Shown: one piece after another, positions 18,051 to 26,698 of the stretch
How the letters are laid out: every line of letters begins with the position of its first letter
How positions within the stretch are numbered: the stretch's first letter is position 1
NCBI RefSeq assembly: GCF_009765865.1
Contig: NZ_LMUQ01000009.1
Location: forward strand, 1 to 50,002
Direction of reading: 5' to 3'
DNA from: Acidisoma sp. L85
GTDB taxonomy: Bacteria; Pseudomonadota; Alphaproteobacteria; Acetobacterales; Acetobacteraceae
Length of the DNA stretch: 50,002 bases
Made by a program: the position numbers and the translations under genes
The notes under the pieces: model-generated
Told to the model about the DNA's origin: nothing
The model's database searches: none
Seen by the model: only the letters and a program-made list of their open reading frames with translations

Positions 18051-18446
18051 ATAGATTGAATCGCCGAGATCCGGAAAGCAGAGAATCGATGCAAGACGCT
18101 GTCATAGCGGATCCCCTTTATACCTTACCGGCTACGCTACTGTGCAAAGCTCCTGCGACCCGAGTACGTTCATGAGACTCTTGACTTAAGAGGCTTACCC
18201 CGTGTTGGCGGGGACGTCCATTCCGGCAAGGCCATCCATTCAGCTACAGAGCACGCGGGTGATGCCCGGAGATCAGTTGTCCGGAATCCTTCCCAAAACC
18301 TCCAACGATTCCGTCACTGCCGGTCAACATAAGATAAGTGTCATTCGCGGGTTCAAGAACATGCCGTTAGGAGACTTGAAGAGGGCAACGCGGAACCTGC
18401 AGTGGGCTCCTCTTAGTGGAAATGCCAACGCCGCGGGTGTGCCGCG
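18051..18446. other. Intergenic stretch without recognisable gene
   Basis: A plus-strand frame (18202-18522) overlaps the hydrolase gene and has no motif. The left part should contain the promoter of the decayed aminotransferase. Nothing else supported. Confidence 0.4.
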
Positions 18447-19400
18447 TCAGAGGCGCCGACTGTGCTCAACCTCCCGCCGCAGCCTATGTCTGAGCCATAC
18501 CGCGGCCTCAGCTAGTATTTGATCTGCTGCGTTTAGATCTCGGGACATGCCGACACAGGCGTGTGTCAGTCCGCGCCAGAGCCGAAAGGTATGGGCCTCA
18601 TCAAAGGCCTGCAATCGCGAAAAGAGCCGCTCGCTGTCGCCGCAAAGCGGGTCGCATTCTGCTGCACCTACGTAGGTGACGGGCAGGTCCCGCAGGTCAG
18701 CATCAATCGGGGCCGCCAGTGTCGGAGGTGCAGCGTCCAATTCGCCCAGATACTGCCGCCAGAACCAATCGATGTCCCCCTTCGAAATTAGATATTCGCC
18801 CTGACCGTATTTTGCGTGTGACGCCGAGGTCATGGCCCTATCGTAACATCCGAAGATAAGGAACAGGGCCGTCGCCTGAGCATGCTGGCCGGCTCGAAGC
18901 CGCAGGGCCGTCGCCAATGCGAGGTTTGCGCCGGCGCTGTCTCCGGCCAGGCCGAACCTTGCTTCACCTATGCGAGCATGAACCCAGTGGGCGGCGGCGA
19001 CACAGTCATCCAGCGGTGCGGGATACTGGTTTTCAGGTGCAAGGCGATAGGCGATGCTAAAGACCTGCAGGCCGCTGAACAGGGCCAGCCGTCGCGCGAT
19101 GCCATCATGCGTGTCGAGGTCACCAAGCACGAAACCGCCGCCATGGTAGTAGATGATGCAGTCGGCGCAATCCGTGTCGGGATCGTAGCGGCGGATAGTA
19201 ATAGGTCCGTGCGGACCTTCGGCGACATGTTCGTCTATCCGTGCGATCCATGGCGGTTCGGCATTCCAGTAGCCGGTCCAGAGACGGCGAGTTCGCGCAC
19301 GCGCTTCCTTGAGCGTCATGTCCGGGTTGCGGCGTGGGTCGCCGACGATATTCGGCAGTCGCCGCAGGATGGCCGCCATCGGCGCTGTCAGATCGGACAT
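18447..19400 (-). CDS. Alpha/beta hydrolase, HSL-type esterase/lactonase-like
   Basis: The 317-residue protein carries the hormone-sensitive-lipase oxyanion motif HGGGF (86-90), the nucleophile elbow GDSAG with Ser155, and the likely acid and base D250 (AAECDPLCGDSE) and H280 (LTHACVG). The length is normal for the family, which hydrolyses carboxyl esters and sometimes lactones. ATG 19400 is preceded by GGAGATAAGC, a good ribosome site. It lies 41 bases downstream of the GntR gene on the same strand, so the two are probably co-transcribed and the enzyme likely serves the divergent sugar operon, for example in opening an ester or lactone. Confidence 0.88.
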   Translation of the reverse strand: MSDLTAPMAAILRRLPNIVGDPRRNPDMTLKEARARTRRLWTGYWNAEPPWIARIDEHVAEGPHGPITIRRYDPDTDCADCIIYYHGGGFVLGDLDTHDGIARRLALFSGLQVFSIAYRLAPENQYPAPLDDCVAAAHWVHARIGEARFGLAGDSAGANLALATALRLRAGQHAQATALFLIFGCYDRAMTSASHAKYGQGEYLISKGDIDWFWRQYLGELDAAPPTLAAPIDADLRDLPVTYVGAAECDPLCGDSERLFSRLQAFDEAHTFRLWRGLTHACVGMSRDLNAADQILAEAAVWLRHRLRREVEHSRRL

Positions 19401-19441
19401 GCTTATCTCCTCGGGAGTGGTGCCATTTGCTCCCGTTTCGC

Positions 19442-20155
19442 TTATCCGTCTTCGTATCGGCGCCAGAAAGAAACCCAGCCCTCTTCCAGGTGGGACCGCA
19501 TAGCCGCTTCCGCGGCATCGGGGTCGCGCTTCTTCAACGCCGCGAAGATGCGTGCATGCGCCTCATAGCTTCTTTGACCTTCACCAGGTTCCATAAGCGC
19601 GAACCGACGTTGCTCCAGCAACCAGGTCGACATGGCATCGTGCAGCGCAAGAAACGCGGGATTCCTCATCATGCCGGCGAGACAATAGTGAAACGCGACG
19701 TCTGATCTTATGAAGGCTACGGTATCGCCGACCGCCGTCCGATTGTTGTCGAGCGCCGCGGAAAGCACCGCCAACTCTTCATCGCTGGCATGGGCGGCGG
19801 CATGCCGGACCAGGCCAATTTCCATAAACAAACGTACTCCCTGGAGGTGACGTTGCCCCTCCGCGGTGCTCAGCATCTGCTGCACGGCCGGCACCATGCC
19901 TGACACTACGCCCTGCATCGTCGGCCGGGCCACGCGGGCTGGGGCGCCGTTACCAATTTCGATAAGCCCGGATCGCTGCAGCGTAATGAGTGCTTCGCGA
20001 ATGGCGGGCCGTCCCACGCCAAACTTCAGCTGCAAATCCCGCTCGGGCGGAAGACGGTCTCCCGGCTTGAGGGTTCCTTTCAGGATCTCTCGTTCCAGAT
20101 GCGTCGCCACCTGTTCGTAAAGTTTGCGTCGCTCGATTAAGATCGGCTCGTTCAT
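19442..20155 (-). CDS. GntR-family transcriptional regulator, FadR subfamily
   Basis: The 237-residue protein has an N-terminal winged helix (LYEQVATHLEREILKGTLKP, GDRLPPERDLQLKFGVGRPA, IREALITLQRSGLI) and an all-helical FCD effector domain at about 85-230 with the metal-site pattern D-x-x-x-H (SDVAFHYCLAG) and H near the end (YEAHARIFAALKKRD). FCD regulators typically bind sugar acids or carboxylates and are released from DNA by them. It is divergent from the seven-gene catabolic operon, with 115 bases between starts that contain repeated TATCAT elements. It is therefore the probable repressor of that operon. Confidence 0.9.
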   Translation of the reverse strand: MNEPILIERRKLYEQVATHLEREILKGTLKPGDRLPPERDLQLKFGVGRPAIREALITLQRSGLIEIGNGAPARVARPTMQGVVSGMVPAVQQMLSTAEGQRHLQGVRLFMEIGLVRHAAAHASDEELAVLSAALDNNRTAVGDTVAFIRSDVAFHYCLAGMMRNPAFLALHDAMSTWLLEQRRFALMEPGEGQRSYEAHARIFAALKKRDPDAAEAAMRSHLEEGWVSFWRRYEDG

Positions 20156-20158
20156 CGA

Positions 20159-20205
20159 CCTATCATACCATCATACTTGACACCTATCATGCCGAGACGA
20201 TAGCC
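20159..20205. promoter_or_regulatory. Divergent promoter/operator between GntR regulator and catabolic operon
   Basis: CCTATCAT occurs twice (20159-20166 and 20183-20190), 24 bases apart. The imperfect 15-bp palindrome TATCATACCATCATA covers 20161-20175. On the plus strand TTGACA (20177-20182) is followed after 16-17 bases by GATAGC/ATAGCC, a plausible promoter for the catabolic operon. On the minus strand TATGAT (20167-20162) lies 6 bases before the GntR start codon. The repeated elements overlapping both promoters suit autoregulation plus operon repression. Assignment is by pattern only. Confidence 0.5.
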
Positions 20206-20270
20206 TTTCCTCAAGCGCGAAACAAGTTATCGCCGAGCAGGTCGAAGACCGTATCGGGAGAGGAAGTCGA

Positions 20271-21209
20271 ATGAAGATTGCGGTCCTCGGGGGCGGCGGC
20301 GCCATGGGCGGGCTGTTCGGCGCATGGCTGGCCCGAAGCGGCAACGATGTGGCCCTGATCGACGTGTCCAAGGCGGCTATTGAGTCGATCAACGGGAACG
20401 GCGTGCGTATCGATGAGAAGAGTGGCGAAAGCTCTACGATTCCTGTGAAGGCGACCAACAGTCCCGAGGCAGTTGGACCCGTGGATGTCATCGTCAACTT
20501 CGTTAAATGCTATCACACCGAGGCGGCCGTTCGTTCCGCGCTACCGATGATTGGTCCGGAGACTACGGTGCTTTCGCTCCAGAACGGCTGGGGCAACGCC
20601 GATCGCATCGCCGAAGTCGTCGGTCGTAAACGTGTTCTTGTCGGCCTCACCTATCATTCGGCGACATTGCTGGCACCCGGACATGTCCGGCATCCCGGCA
20701 CAGGCATAACGTATCTTGGCGAACTGGGTGGCGAGACGACATCGCGCCTCCAGGCTGTTGCCGACGCGCTCAAGGGGGCAGGCTTCGAGGTCAGTGTTTC
20801 GACGCGCATTCTCGATGAGGTTTGGAAGAAACTGGCGCTCAACGTCTGCACCTTGCCGACCGCCGCGCTTCTCCGCTTCTCCGCGGATCAACTCAATCAG
20901 CACGATGGCACGCGTGCCATGATGCGCGGGTTATTGGGGGAAGTCGGTTCTGTCGCCCGCGCGCAAGGTATCCACCTGGACGAAGCCGAGAATTGGCAAG
21001 CCATCACGACTCTCCTCGACCGGGCCGTCGGGGCCAGGGGTTCGATGGTGCAGGATGTGGAGGCTGGGCGTCTGACGGAGATCGACGTGATCAATGGCGC
21101 GATCGTGGACGCAGGAACGCGGCACAATATCGCAACGCCGCTAAACAATTCGATGGTCTGGATGATCAAAAGCCTGCAGGAGCGCTACCTAAAAGACGCC
21201 AAGGCGTGA
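20271..21209 (+). CDS. Ketopantoate reductase family (ApbA/PanE-like) dehydrogenase
   Basis: The 312-residue protein starts MKIAVLGGGGAMGGLFGAWL, a Rossmann NADP-binding fingerprint, followed by VDVIVNFVKCYHTEAAV, SLQNGWGNADRI and, in the C-terminal helical domain, LDEVWKKLALNVCTLPTAAL with the catalytic lysine/asparagine pattern of PanE. True PanE reduces ketopantoate in pantothenate synthesis, but many paralogues in sugar operons are 2-hydroxyacid or keto-acid dehydrogenases of unknown substrate. A GAGAGGA site precedes ATG 20271. It is the first gene of the operon divergent from gntR, with the ABC ATPase starting 4 bases after its stop. Confidence 0.85.
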   Translation: MKIAVLGGGGAMGGLFGAWLARSGNDVALIDVSKAAIESINGNGVRIDEKSGESSTIPVKATNSPEAVGPVDVIVNFVKCYHTEAAVRSALPMIGPETTVLSLQNGWGNADRIAEVVGRKRVLVGLTYHSATLLAPGHVRHPGTGITYLGELGGETTSRLQAVADALKGAGFEVSVSTRILDEVWKKLALNVCTLPTAALLRFSADQLNQHDGTRAMMRGLLGEVGSVARAQGIHLDEAENWQAITTLLDRAVGARGSMVQDVEAGRLTEIDVINGAIVDAGTRHNIATPLNNSMVWMIKSLQERYLKDAKA

Positions 21210-21213
21210 GGCC

Positions 21214-22746
21214 GTGGCCGATCCGAATGACCCACCGGCGCGTCTCGCCGCGCATGAGATACAAAAATCCTTTCCGGGCGTTCTTGCCCTTAGAGGGGTG
21301 TCGTTTTCCGTCGAACCCGGTGAAATTCACGCGCTTTTGGGGGAGAATGGTGCCGGCAAATCGACGCTCGGCAAGGTCATCGGCGGCGTTTATCAAGCCG
21401 ATGCCGGCCAGATCGAGTTGGACGGTACACCGCTCGTCGCTATGGATGAGGCGCGCGCGGGCTCTCTCGGCATTGCCATCGTGCATCAGGAAGGCTCGCT
21501 GGTTCCGCAACTGTCCATAGCGGAAAATATTTTCGCGGGCCGACAACCGACCGGCCGGTTTGGCAATATCGACCGGGCTGAAATGCGCCGCCGCGCGTCC
21601 CGGCTGCTGGGTGATCTTGGCGTCTCCTTCGATCCTGGTGTTCTCGTGCGTAGCCTGTCGACTGCGCAGGCACAGGTCGTCGAAATCGCGAAAGCGCTCT
21701 CGCGCGATCTGAGGCTGCTCATACTGGACGAGCCAACATCGGCTTTGACGACGACGGAGACCGCGCGGCTGTTCCTGCTGGTTCGGCGGCTGAAGACGAA
21801 TGGCGTCTCAATCATCTATATCTCGCATCGCCTCACGGAAATCTTCGAGCTGTGCGACCGCGTGACGGTGCTGAAAGACGGGCAGGTGTCGGGAACCCGA
21901 ACGCTCGCTGAAACCAACGAAGACGAGCTTATCAGACTGATGGTAGGGCGCGAGGTGGTTTTCGCGCGGGAGGGCGCCGCACATCCCGGAGATTCGGTCT
22001 TGGAAGTGACCGACCTCGCCGCCCCGCCTTTCGTCAGGAACGCCAATTTGACAGTGAGGGCCGGTGAGATCGTCTGTTTGGCCGGCCTTGTCGGTTCGGG
22101 GAGGTCGGAGCTGTGTGAGGCGGTATTCGGTGCCCGGAGGCATATCCGCGGATCTATTCGCCTCAAAGGCCGGGCCGTGCGCTGGACCGGACCGTGGGAC
22201 GCCATGGCCGCGGGCATCGGCATGGTTCCGGAGGATCGTAAGGATGCGGGGCTTTTCCTTGATCAGTCCATCTCCGCGAATATCTGCGCGACCGTGCTGA
22301 AGAAGGTCTCACGTTCGGGCCTGATGTCGGAGGCGGCGGAGGTCGAACTCGCGGATGGCTATATACGAGAGCTCAGAATCGCGACACCTTCCTGCCGGCA
22401 ACTCGTCGGCAATCTTTCGGGAGGCAATCAGCAGAAGGTATTGTTGGCGAAGTGGCTCGCGCCAAAGCCGGACCTGCTTATTGTTGATGAACCAACCCGT
22501 GGCGTCGACGTCGGGGCGAGAGCCGAGATCTACCGTATTCTGCGCGATCTGAAGAGCCGCGGCCTCGCCTTGCTGTTGGTCTCCTCGGACCTTCCCGAAG
22601 TTCTAACCCTCGCCGACCGCATCATCGTCATGGCAGATGGCCGCACCGTCGGCGAATTGGACGGGGCGTCGGCCGACGAGGAAACAGTGCTGCGGCTTGC
22701 CACCCGCCATACCACGATCCAGCCGGAGGCGGTTGCTCATGGTTGA
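21214..22746 (+). CDS. Ribose-type sugar ABC transporter ATPase (tandem domains)
   Basis: The 510-residue protein contains two ABC domains, as in RbsA/XylG/MglA. Domain 1 has Walker A GENGAGKS (43-50), a degenerate signature LSTAQAQVVEIAKAL and Walker B LLILDEPTSAL. Domain 2 has a degenerate P-loop region (GLVGSGRSELCEAVFG), signature LSGGNQQKVLLAKWL and Walker B LLIVDEPTRGVDVG. This is the normal asymmetry of the family. The start is GTG with GTGAGG upstream. It overlaps the permease start (ATGGTTGA), so translation is coupled. Confidence 0.93.
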   Translation: MADPNDPPARLAAHEIQKSFPGVLALRGVSFSVEPGEIHALLGENGAGKSTLGKVIGGVYQADAGQIELDGTPLVAMDEARAGSLGIAIVHQEGSLVPQLSIAENIFAGRQPTGRFGNIDRAEMRRRASRLLGDLGVSFDPGVLVRSLSTAQAQVVEIAKALSRDLRLLILDEPTSALTTTETARLFLLVRRLKTNGVSIIYISHRLTEIFELCDRVTVLKDGQVSGTRTLAETNEDELIRLMVGREVVFAREGAAHPGDSVLEVTDLAAPPFVRNANLTVRAGEIVCLAGLVGSGRSELCEAVFGARRHIRGSIRLKGRAVRWTGPWDAMAAGIGMVPEDRKDAGLFLDQSISANICATVLKKVSRSGLMSEAAEVELADGYIRELRIATPSCRQLVGNLSGGNQQKVLLAKWLAPKPDLLIVDEPTRGVDVGARAEIYRILRDLKSRGLALLLVSSDLPEVLTLADRIIVMADGRTVGELDGASADEETVLRLATRHTTIQPEAVAHG

Positions 22747-23749
22747 CGCCCTGCTGCGCGCCCCGTCTCCAAAGGCAATACGGCATCGGGCGTTCGGGCC
22801 GAGCCGGCTGATCGGCTTTCTTGCCAACTCCCGTGAAGTGACTCTGATCGTGCTCATCGCGGCGCTGTCGGTGACGATGACTGTCGTCTATCCAGACAAC
22901 TTTGCCACTTGGTACAACTTTTCGGCCGTGATGCTGAACGCCGCGCAGACCGGAATTCTGGTCACGGGAATGATGCTTCTGATGATCGCCGGAATGTTCG
23001 ATCTTTCCATCGGATCGACCTTGGCCTTCTCGGGCGTCGTCGCGGGCGCCCTCGTCTCGTGGTGGGGTCTGCCGCCCGAGCTGGGTCTTCTGGGGGGGAT
23101 TGTCGCAGGCGCCGCTCTCGGCGCGCTTAACGGCTTCATTGTCACCCGCATTCGCATAAACGCGCTCATCGCGACCTTGGCGACCATGGCAATATACAGG
23201 GGGATTACCCAGCTCCTATCCGGCACAGGGATCACCCCGATCGGAGACGATTTCGCCACCTACGGCCAGTCGGTGTTTCTCGGGCTTCAGACTCCATTTT
23301 GGGTGATGCTTTTCATAGTCATTGCTGGCGGCTGGGCCGTAGCCCGCACGCGCTTTTTCAGGCAGTATTACTTTATCGGGGGCAATGCGCGCGCCGCCCA
23401 GCTATCCGGAATTCGGGTCCAGCGCCTTACCCTCATCGCCTTCGTGATCATGGGAGGTCTCGCCGGGCTGGCCGGAGTCCTGGGCGCCGCCCGGCTGAAC
23501 TCGGCTGTGGTCACGGCCGGGCTGGGGATTGAACTGGCCGTGATCACCGCGACAGTACTTGGCGGCGCCAGCCTCCGCGGGGGTGAGGGATCCGTCCTGG
23601 GAGGCGTCCTCGGCGTGCTTTTCATCGCACTCGTTCAGAATACGCTGATCATCAATGGCATCGGCGTGTTCTGGCAGAATATCATCATAGGCTCAGTACT
23701 GCTTTTGGCAGTCTCGCTGGACCGTTTCAAACAAGTGCATCGCGGATAG
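22739..23749 (+). CDS. Ribose-type sugar ABC transporter permease
   Basis: This 336-residue integral membrane protein has about ten hydrophobic segments and the RbsC-family landmarks MMLLMIAGMFDLSIGSTLAF, ALNGFIVTRIRINALIATLA, TMAIYRGITQLLSG, YFIGGNARAAQLSGIRV and LGGASLRGGEGSVLGGVLGV. It would form the homodimeric channel served by the preceding ATPase. ATG 22739 overlaps the ATPase stop by 8 bases. The longer open frame from 22637 would duplicate ATPase sequence in another frame and is not used. Confidence 0.93.
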   Translation: MVDALLRAPSPKAIRHRAFGPSRLIGFLANSREVTLIVLIAALSVTMTVVYPDNFATWYNFSAVMLNAAQTGILVTGMMLLMIAGMFDLSIGSTLAFSGVVAGALVSWWGLPPELGLLGGIVAGAALGALNGFIVTRIRINALIATLATMAIYRGITQLLSGTGITPIGDDFATYGQSVFLGLQTPFWVMLFIVIAGGWAVARTRFFRQYYFIGGNARAAQLSGIRVQRLTLIAFVIMGGLAGLAGVLGAARLNSAVVTAGLGIELAVITATVLGGASLRGGEGSVLGGVLGVLFIALVQNTLIINGIGVFWQNIIIGSVLLLAVSLDRFKQVHRG

Positions 23750-23780
23750 AACCGCAGAAATCAGGGAAAGAAACATCATC

Positions 23781-24773
23781 ATGGGATCCATCAAAGGATT
23801 AGCGCTCGCGGGAGCTATGCTTGCCGGCTCATTCGCAGCCGCGGAGGCGCAGACGGCTTTCGGGCCGGCCAACGCGAAAGAAACCTATTACTGGATTTCG
23901 CAGAACTCCACCCTCCCGCTTTTCGTGCGCTCCGACTACAGGGGCATGAAGAAGGTGGCTGACCAGCTCGGCGTCAAAATACGGATCGCAGGCCCCACCA
24001 GTATAGACCTGCAACAGTTCATTGCGACCATTGATCAGGTCTGCGCCCAGAAGCCAGCAGGCATCTCGGTGGTCGGGTGGGATCCGGCGCTGACGGCCTC
24101 GGTTAATAAATGCATCGCCATGCATGTGCCGACGGTCGTCGATGATGCAGACCTTCCCAATTCCAAACGCCTCGCCTTCATCGGCACCGATTGGCACACG
24201 ATAGGGGAAGAACAGGCGAAGGCCATCATAAAGGCGCTTCCGAACGGTGGGGAAATCGCTGCGCTTTCCATGGTCAACGCCGATAACATGAAGCAGGCGG
24301 TCTCGGGATTCACCGCAACCCTTAAAGCAGCTGGCCCGAGATATAAGATCGTCGCCTATCAAGATGATGCAGGCGACTCATCCACCGCGGCGAGTGTCGC
24401 GTCTTCGATCATGGCGGCTCATCAGAATATCGCGGCGATGGCCGGGTTCGATTCCGAGTCAGGCCCAGGTATCGTCGAGGCTGTTACCGAAGCCCATAAG
24501 CAGGGCAAGATCGTCGTTACCGCGATGGAGCAGACGCCTGAGTTCTTCAAGACCCTCACCACCGGGTCGACGACCGCGATCATCGTACAGAATCGCGAGC
24601 TTTTCACCTACTATGCGTTCAGGCTCCTCTACGACTTCAACCATAACGGCCTGAGCACGAACGGCCTGACAAGCTGGGAAGGCAAGCCAATCCCGGTGAA
24701 CGTAAACACGGGCGTGCTTGTGGTCACGAAGGACAATGTCGGCCCGATGCTCGCGAATACGCCGAAGTATTGA
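23781..24773 (+). CDS. Periplasmic sugar-binding protein (RbsB/LacI-like fold)
   Basis: This 330-residue protein begins with a Sec signal peptide (MGSIKGLALAGAMLAGSFAA, cleavage after AEA). The mature part has the type-I periplasmic binding fold: YYWISQNSTLPLFVRSDYRG, IDQVCAQKPAGISVVGWDPA, PTVVDDADLPNSKRLAFIGT, AGFDSESGPGIVEAV and a C-terminal LTSWEGKPIPVNVNTGVLVV. It would capture the substrate for the adjacent permease and ATPase. The gene starts 31 bases after the permease stop. The ligand cannot be deduced; the family binds pentoses, hexoses, deoxysugars and cyclitols. Confidence 0.9.
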   Translation: MGSIKGLALAGAMLAGSFAAAEAQTAFGPANAKETYYWISQNSTLPLFVRSDYRGMKKVADQLGVKIRIAGPTSIDLQQFIATIDQVCAQKPAGISVVGWDPALTASVNKCIAMHVPTVVDDADLPNSKRLAFIGTDWHTIGEEQAKAIIKALPNGGEIAALSMVNADNMKQAVSGFTATLKAAGPRYKIVAYQDDAGDSSTAASVASSIMAAHQNIAAMAGFDSESGPGIVEAVTEAHKQGKIVVTAMEQTPEFFKTLTTGSTTAIIVQNRELFTYYAFRLLYDFNHNGLSTNGLTSWEGKPIPVNVNTGVLVVTKDNVGPMLANTPKY

Positions 24774-24860
24774 TGCGAGGCCGGACGCTACCCGCTCGTT
24801 GATAGCAGGCGGCGTCCTTTCCTTTTCCGGCATGCCACATGCCCAACCGTGGAAATTTCC

Positions 24861-25670
24861 ATGCCTCTCTCCGACAAAACCAGCATCCGCTTTTTCGGCG
24901 TAGCGGCTTATGAGATCATCAACAGGCTTGGGCAGCGCATTCTGCTCGATCCGTTCATGAGCGAGAATCCCGCTTGCCCCGTTGCTTTTGACAGTTTCGA
25001 TCATGTCGACCTCGTAGTGGTTAGTCATGCTGCGTTCGATCATCTTGGTGATACCGAGGCATTGGCACGTCGTTATGGTTGCCCGGTGATCTGCGGCGGA
25101 GAGGTCAAAGCTTATCTGGTCGCCAAAGGTATCGACGCGGAGACGATCCGCGCCACGACCTGGGGCATCCGCGTCGAGGTAGCAGGCATCGAGGTGCAAC
25201 CGGTTGAGTGCCATCACTGGTCACAGATCAAGATGCCGGATGGAACATTCGCCTCAGGCGTGCCGATGGCCTTCATCGTTTATGCTGACGAAGGCGTCCG
25301 GTTCTACCACTACGGTGACACCGCCATATTTTCCGATCTCAAGCTTCAGGCTGAGCTTTATCAGCCCACGATCGGCTGCATCGGCATCGCCAATCCCCAA
25401 GAAATATTGCATCGCAATCCTATGCCGGGCCGGATGGTGACAGCCGAAATGTCGCCCTATGAGGGCGCTCTCGCAGCCCAATGGCTCGGCTTGGAAACCG
25501 TTCTGCCCTGCCACTATTGCAACCCAATGGATCCTGAAGTCGCAGAATTCGAGAAGCATTTAAAGGCGCTGGAAGCCAAGCGAATGCCGGTTCCCAGATC
25601 GATCGTGTTGAAGCCGGGCGACTGGATCGAGATCCCGGCCGGCGGCGGCGCTGTCCGCAACGCGGCTTGA
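24861..25670 (+). CDS. Metallo-beta-lactamase fold hydrolase, UlaG-like
   Basis: From ATG 24861 the protein is 269 residues with the MBL alpha/beta/beta/alpha fold: ILLDPFMSENPACP, VVSHAAFDHLGD, VECHHWSQ, FYHYGDTAIFSDL and VLPCHYCNP. The first metal motif is H56-x-A58-x-D60-H61, where most MBL enzymes have H-x-H-x-D-H, so one zinc ligand is replaced by alanine. The other ligands (H118 or H119, D153, H218) are present. UlaG-type enzymes open lactones of sugar acids, so a lactonase role in this operon is plausible. A GTG at 24849 is an alternative start. The dehydrogenase gene begins 8 bases after the stop. Confidence 0.8.
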   Translation: MPLSDKTSIRFFGVAAYEIINRLGQRILLDPFMSENPACPVAFDSFDHVDLVVVSHAAFDHLGDTEALARRYGCPVICGGEVKAYLVAKGIDAETIRATTWGIRVEVAGIEVQPVECHHWSQIKMPDGTFASGVPMAFIVYADEGVRFYHYGDTAIFSDLKLQAELYQPTIGCIGIANPQEILHRNPMPGRMVTAEMSPYEGALAAQWLGLETVLPCHYCNPMDPEVAEFEKHLKALEAKRMPVPRSIVLKPGDWIEIPAGGGAVRNAA

Positions 25671-25678
25671 TGTAGACG

Positions 25679-26698
25679 ATGGAAGCCGCTGTCTTTGACG
25701 CGCCATTCGCTCTGAGGCTCGAGGAACGGCCCACGCCGCTCCCGACGCGGGGAGAAGTCCAGGTCGCCGTCGATGCTGCTGGACTGTGCGCCGGTGACCT
25801 CTACATCTATCTCGGTAAGAATCCCTATGTGAGTTACCCGCGGATAGGCGGCCATGAGATTGCGGGCCGCGTTTCGGCTCTCGGCCCTGACACGATTGGG
25901 CCGGCGCTAGGCACCCCGGTGGTGGTGGAACCTTTCATCGGCTGTGGGCATTGCTTTCCCTGCAGGGTCCAGAAGCCGAACTGCTGTGCCAATCTCCAAA
26001 TCATTGGTGTGCATAGGGAAGGTGGCTTCGCGGAAAGCGTAACTGCTCCGGTCGACAGACTTCACGTCATTCCGGATGGGATGACGCCTTTTCTGGCAAG
26101 TTTCGTCGAACCCGTGGCGATCGGGGTGCAGGCCTGCCGGCGCGGGGAGGTAACGGCCGTGGATACGGTCCTGATCCTCGGAGCTGGGCCGATCGGCCTT
26201 GCCATCGCTGAGGTGGCACTCGCGCGAGGCGCTAAGGTCTATATTGCAGATATCGCGCGGGATCGTCTGGACATTGCGGCACAGCTTGGTGCGGTTCCGC
26301 TCGAGGCTGGTGGCGGCCTTCCGCAGGAGGTGATGCGTTTGACCGGCGGGGAGGGTATGCCCGTTGTCATCGAAGCGACTGGCAATGTGAAAGCGATGGA
26401 GCAGACGGCCGGTCTCGTCGCCGCGGGCGGCCGGATCGTGGTGGTGGGTCTTGTCGGGCAGGGCGTGCCGGTATCCTGGCCCGGCCTCGATCTGACGCGC
26501 AAGGAGATGACGATCCTCGGATCGCGTGCAAGTACTGGGTGCTTCCCGGAAAGTCTTGATCTCCTAGCAAGAGGCGCCATCCGATATCCGGATATCGCGA
26601 CCGGCTTTCGCCTGAGCGAGGCGCCTTCGGTCTTCGCGGATCTCGCACAAAACACATCCGCCTTGCACAAGGCTGTCTTTCTGAAAGAACTCGGATGA
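25679..26698 (+). CDS. Zinc-dependent medium-chain alcohol/sugar dehydrogenase
   Basis: The 339-residue protein is a medium-chain dehydrogenase. Catalytic zinc ligands are C37 (GLCAGD), H59 and E60 (GGHEIAGRV). Structural-zinc cysteines are C89, C92, C95 and C103 in GCGHCFPCRVQKPNCC. The NAD-binding fingerprint is LILGAGPIGLAIAEVALARG. Relatives include RspB, threonine dehydrogenase and L-galactonate/L-gulonate or sorbitol dehydrogenases. It probably oxidises a secondary hydroxyl of the sugar or sugar acid in this pathway using NAD. It overlaps the next gene by 4 bases (ATGA). Confidence 0.9.
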   Translation: MEAAVFDAPFALRLEERPTPLPTRGEVQVAVDAAGLCAGDLYIYLGKNPYVSYPRIGGHEIAGRVSALGPDTIGPALGTPVVVEPFIGCGHCFPCRVQKPNCCANLQIIGVHREGGFAESVTAPVDRLHVIPDGMTPFLASFVEPVAIGVQACRRGEVTAVDTVLILGAGPIGLAIAEVALARGAKVYIADIARDRLDIAAQLGAVPLEAGGGLPQEVMRLTGGEGMPVVIEATGNVKAMEQTAGLVAAGGRIVVVGLVGQGVPVSWPGLDLTRKEMTILGSRASTGCFPESLDLLARGAIRYPDIATGFRLSEAPSVFADLAQNTSALHKAVFLKELG

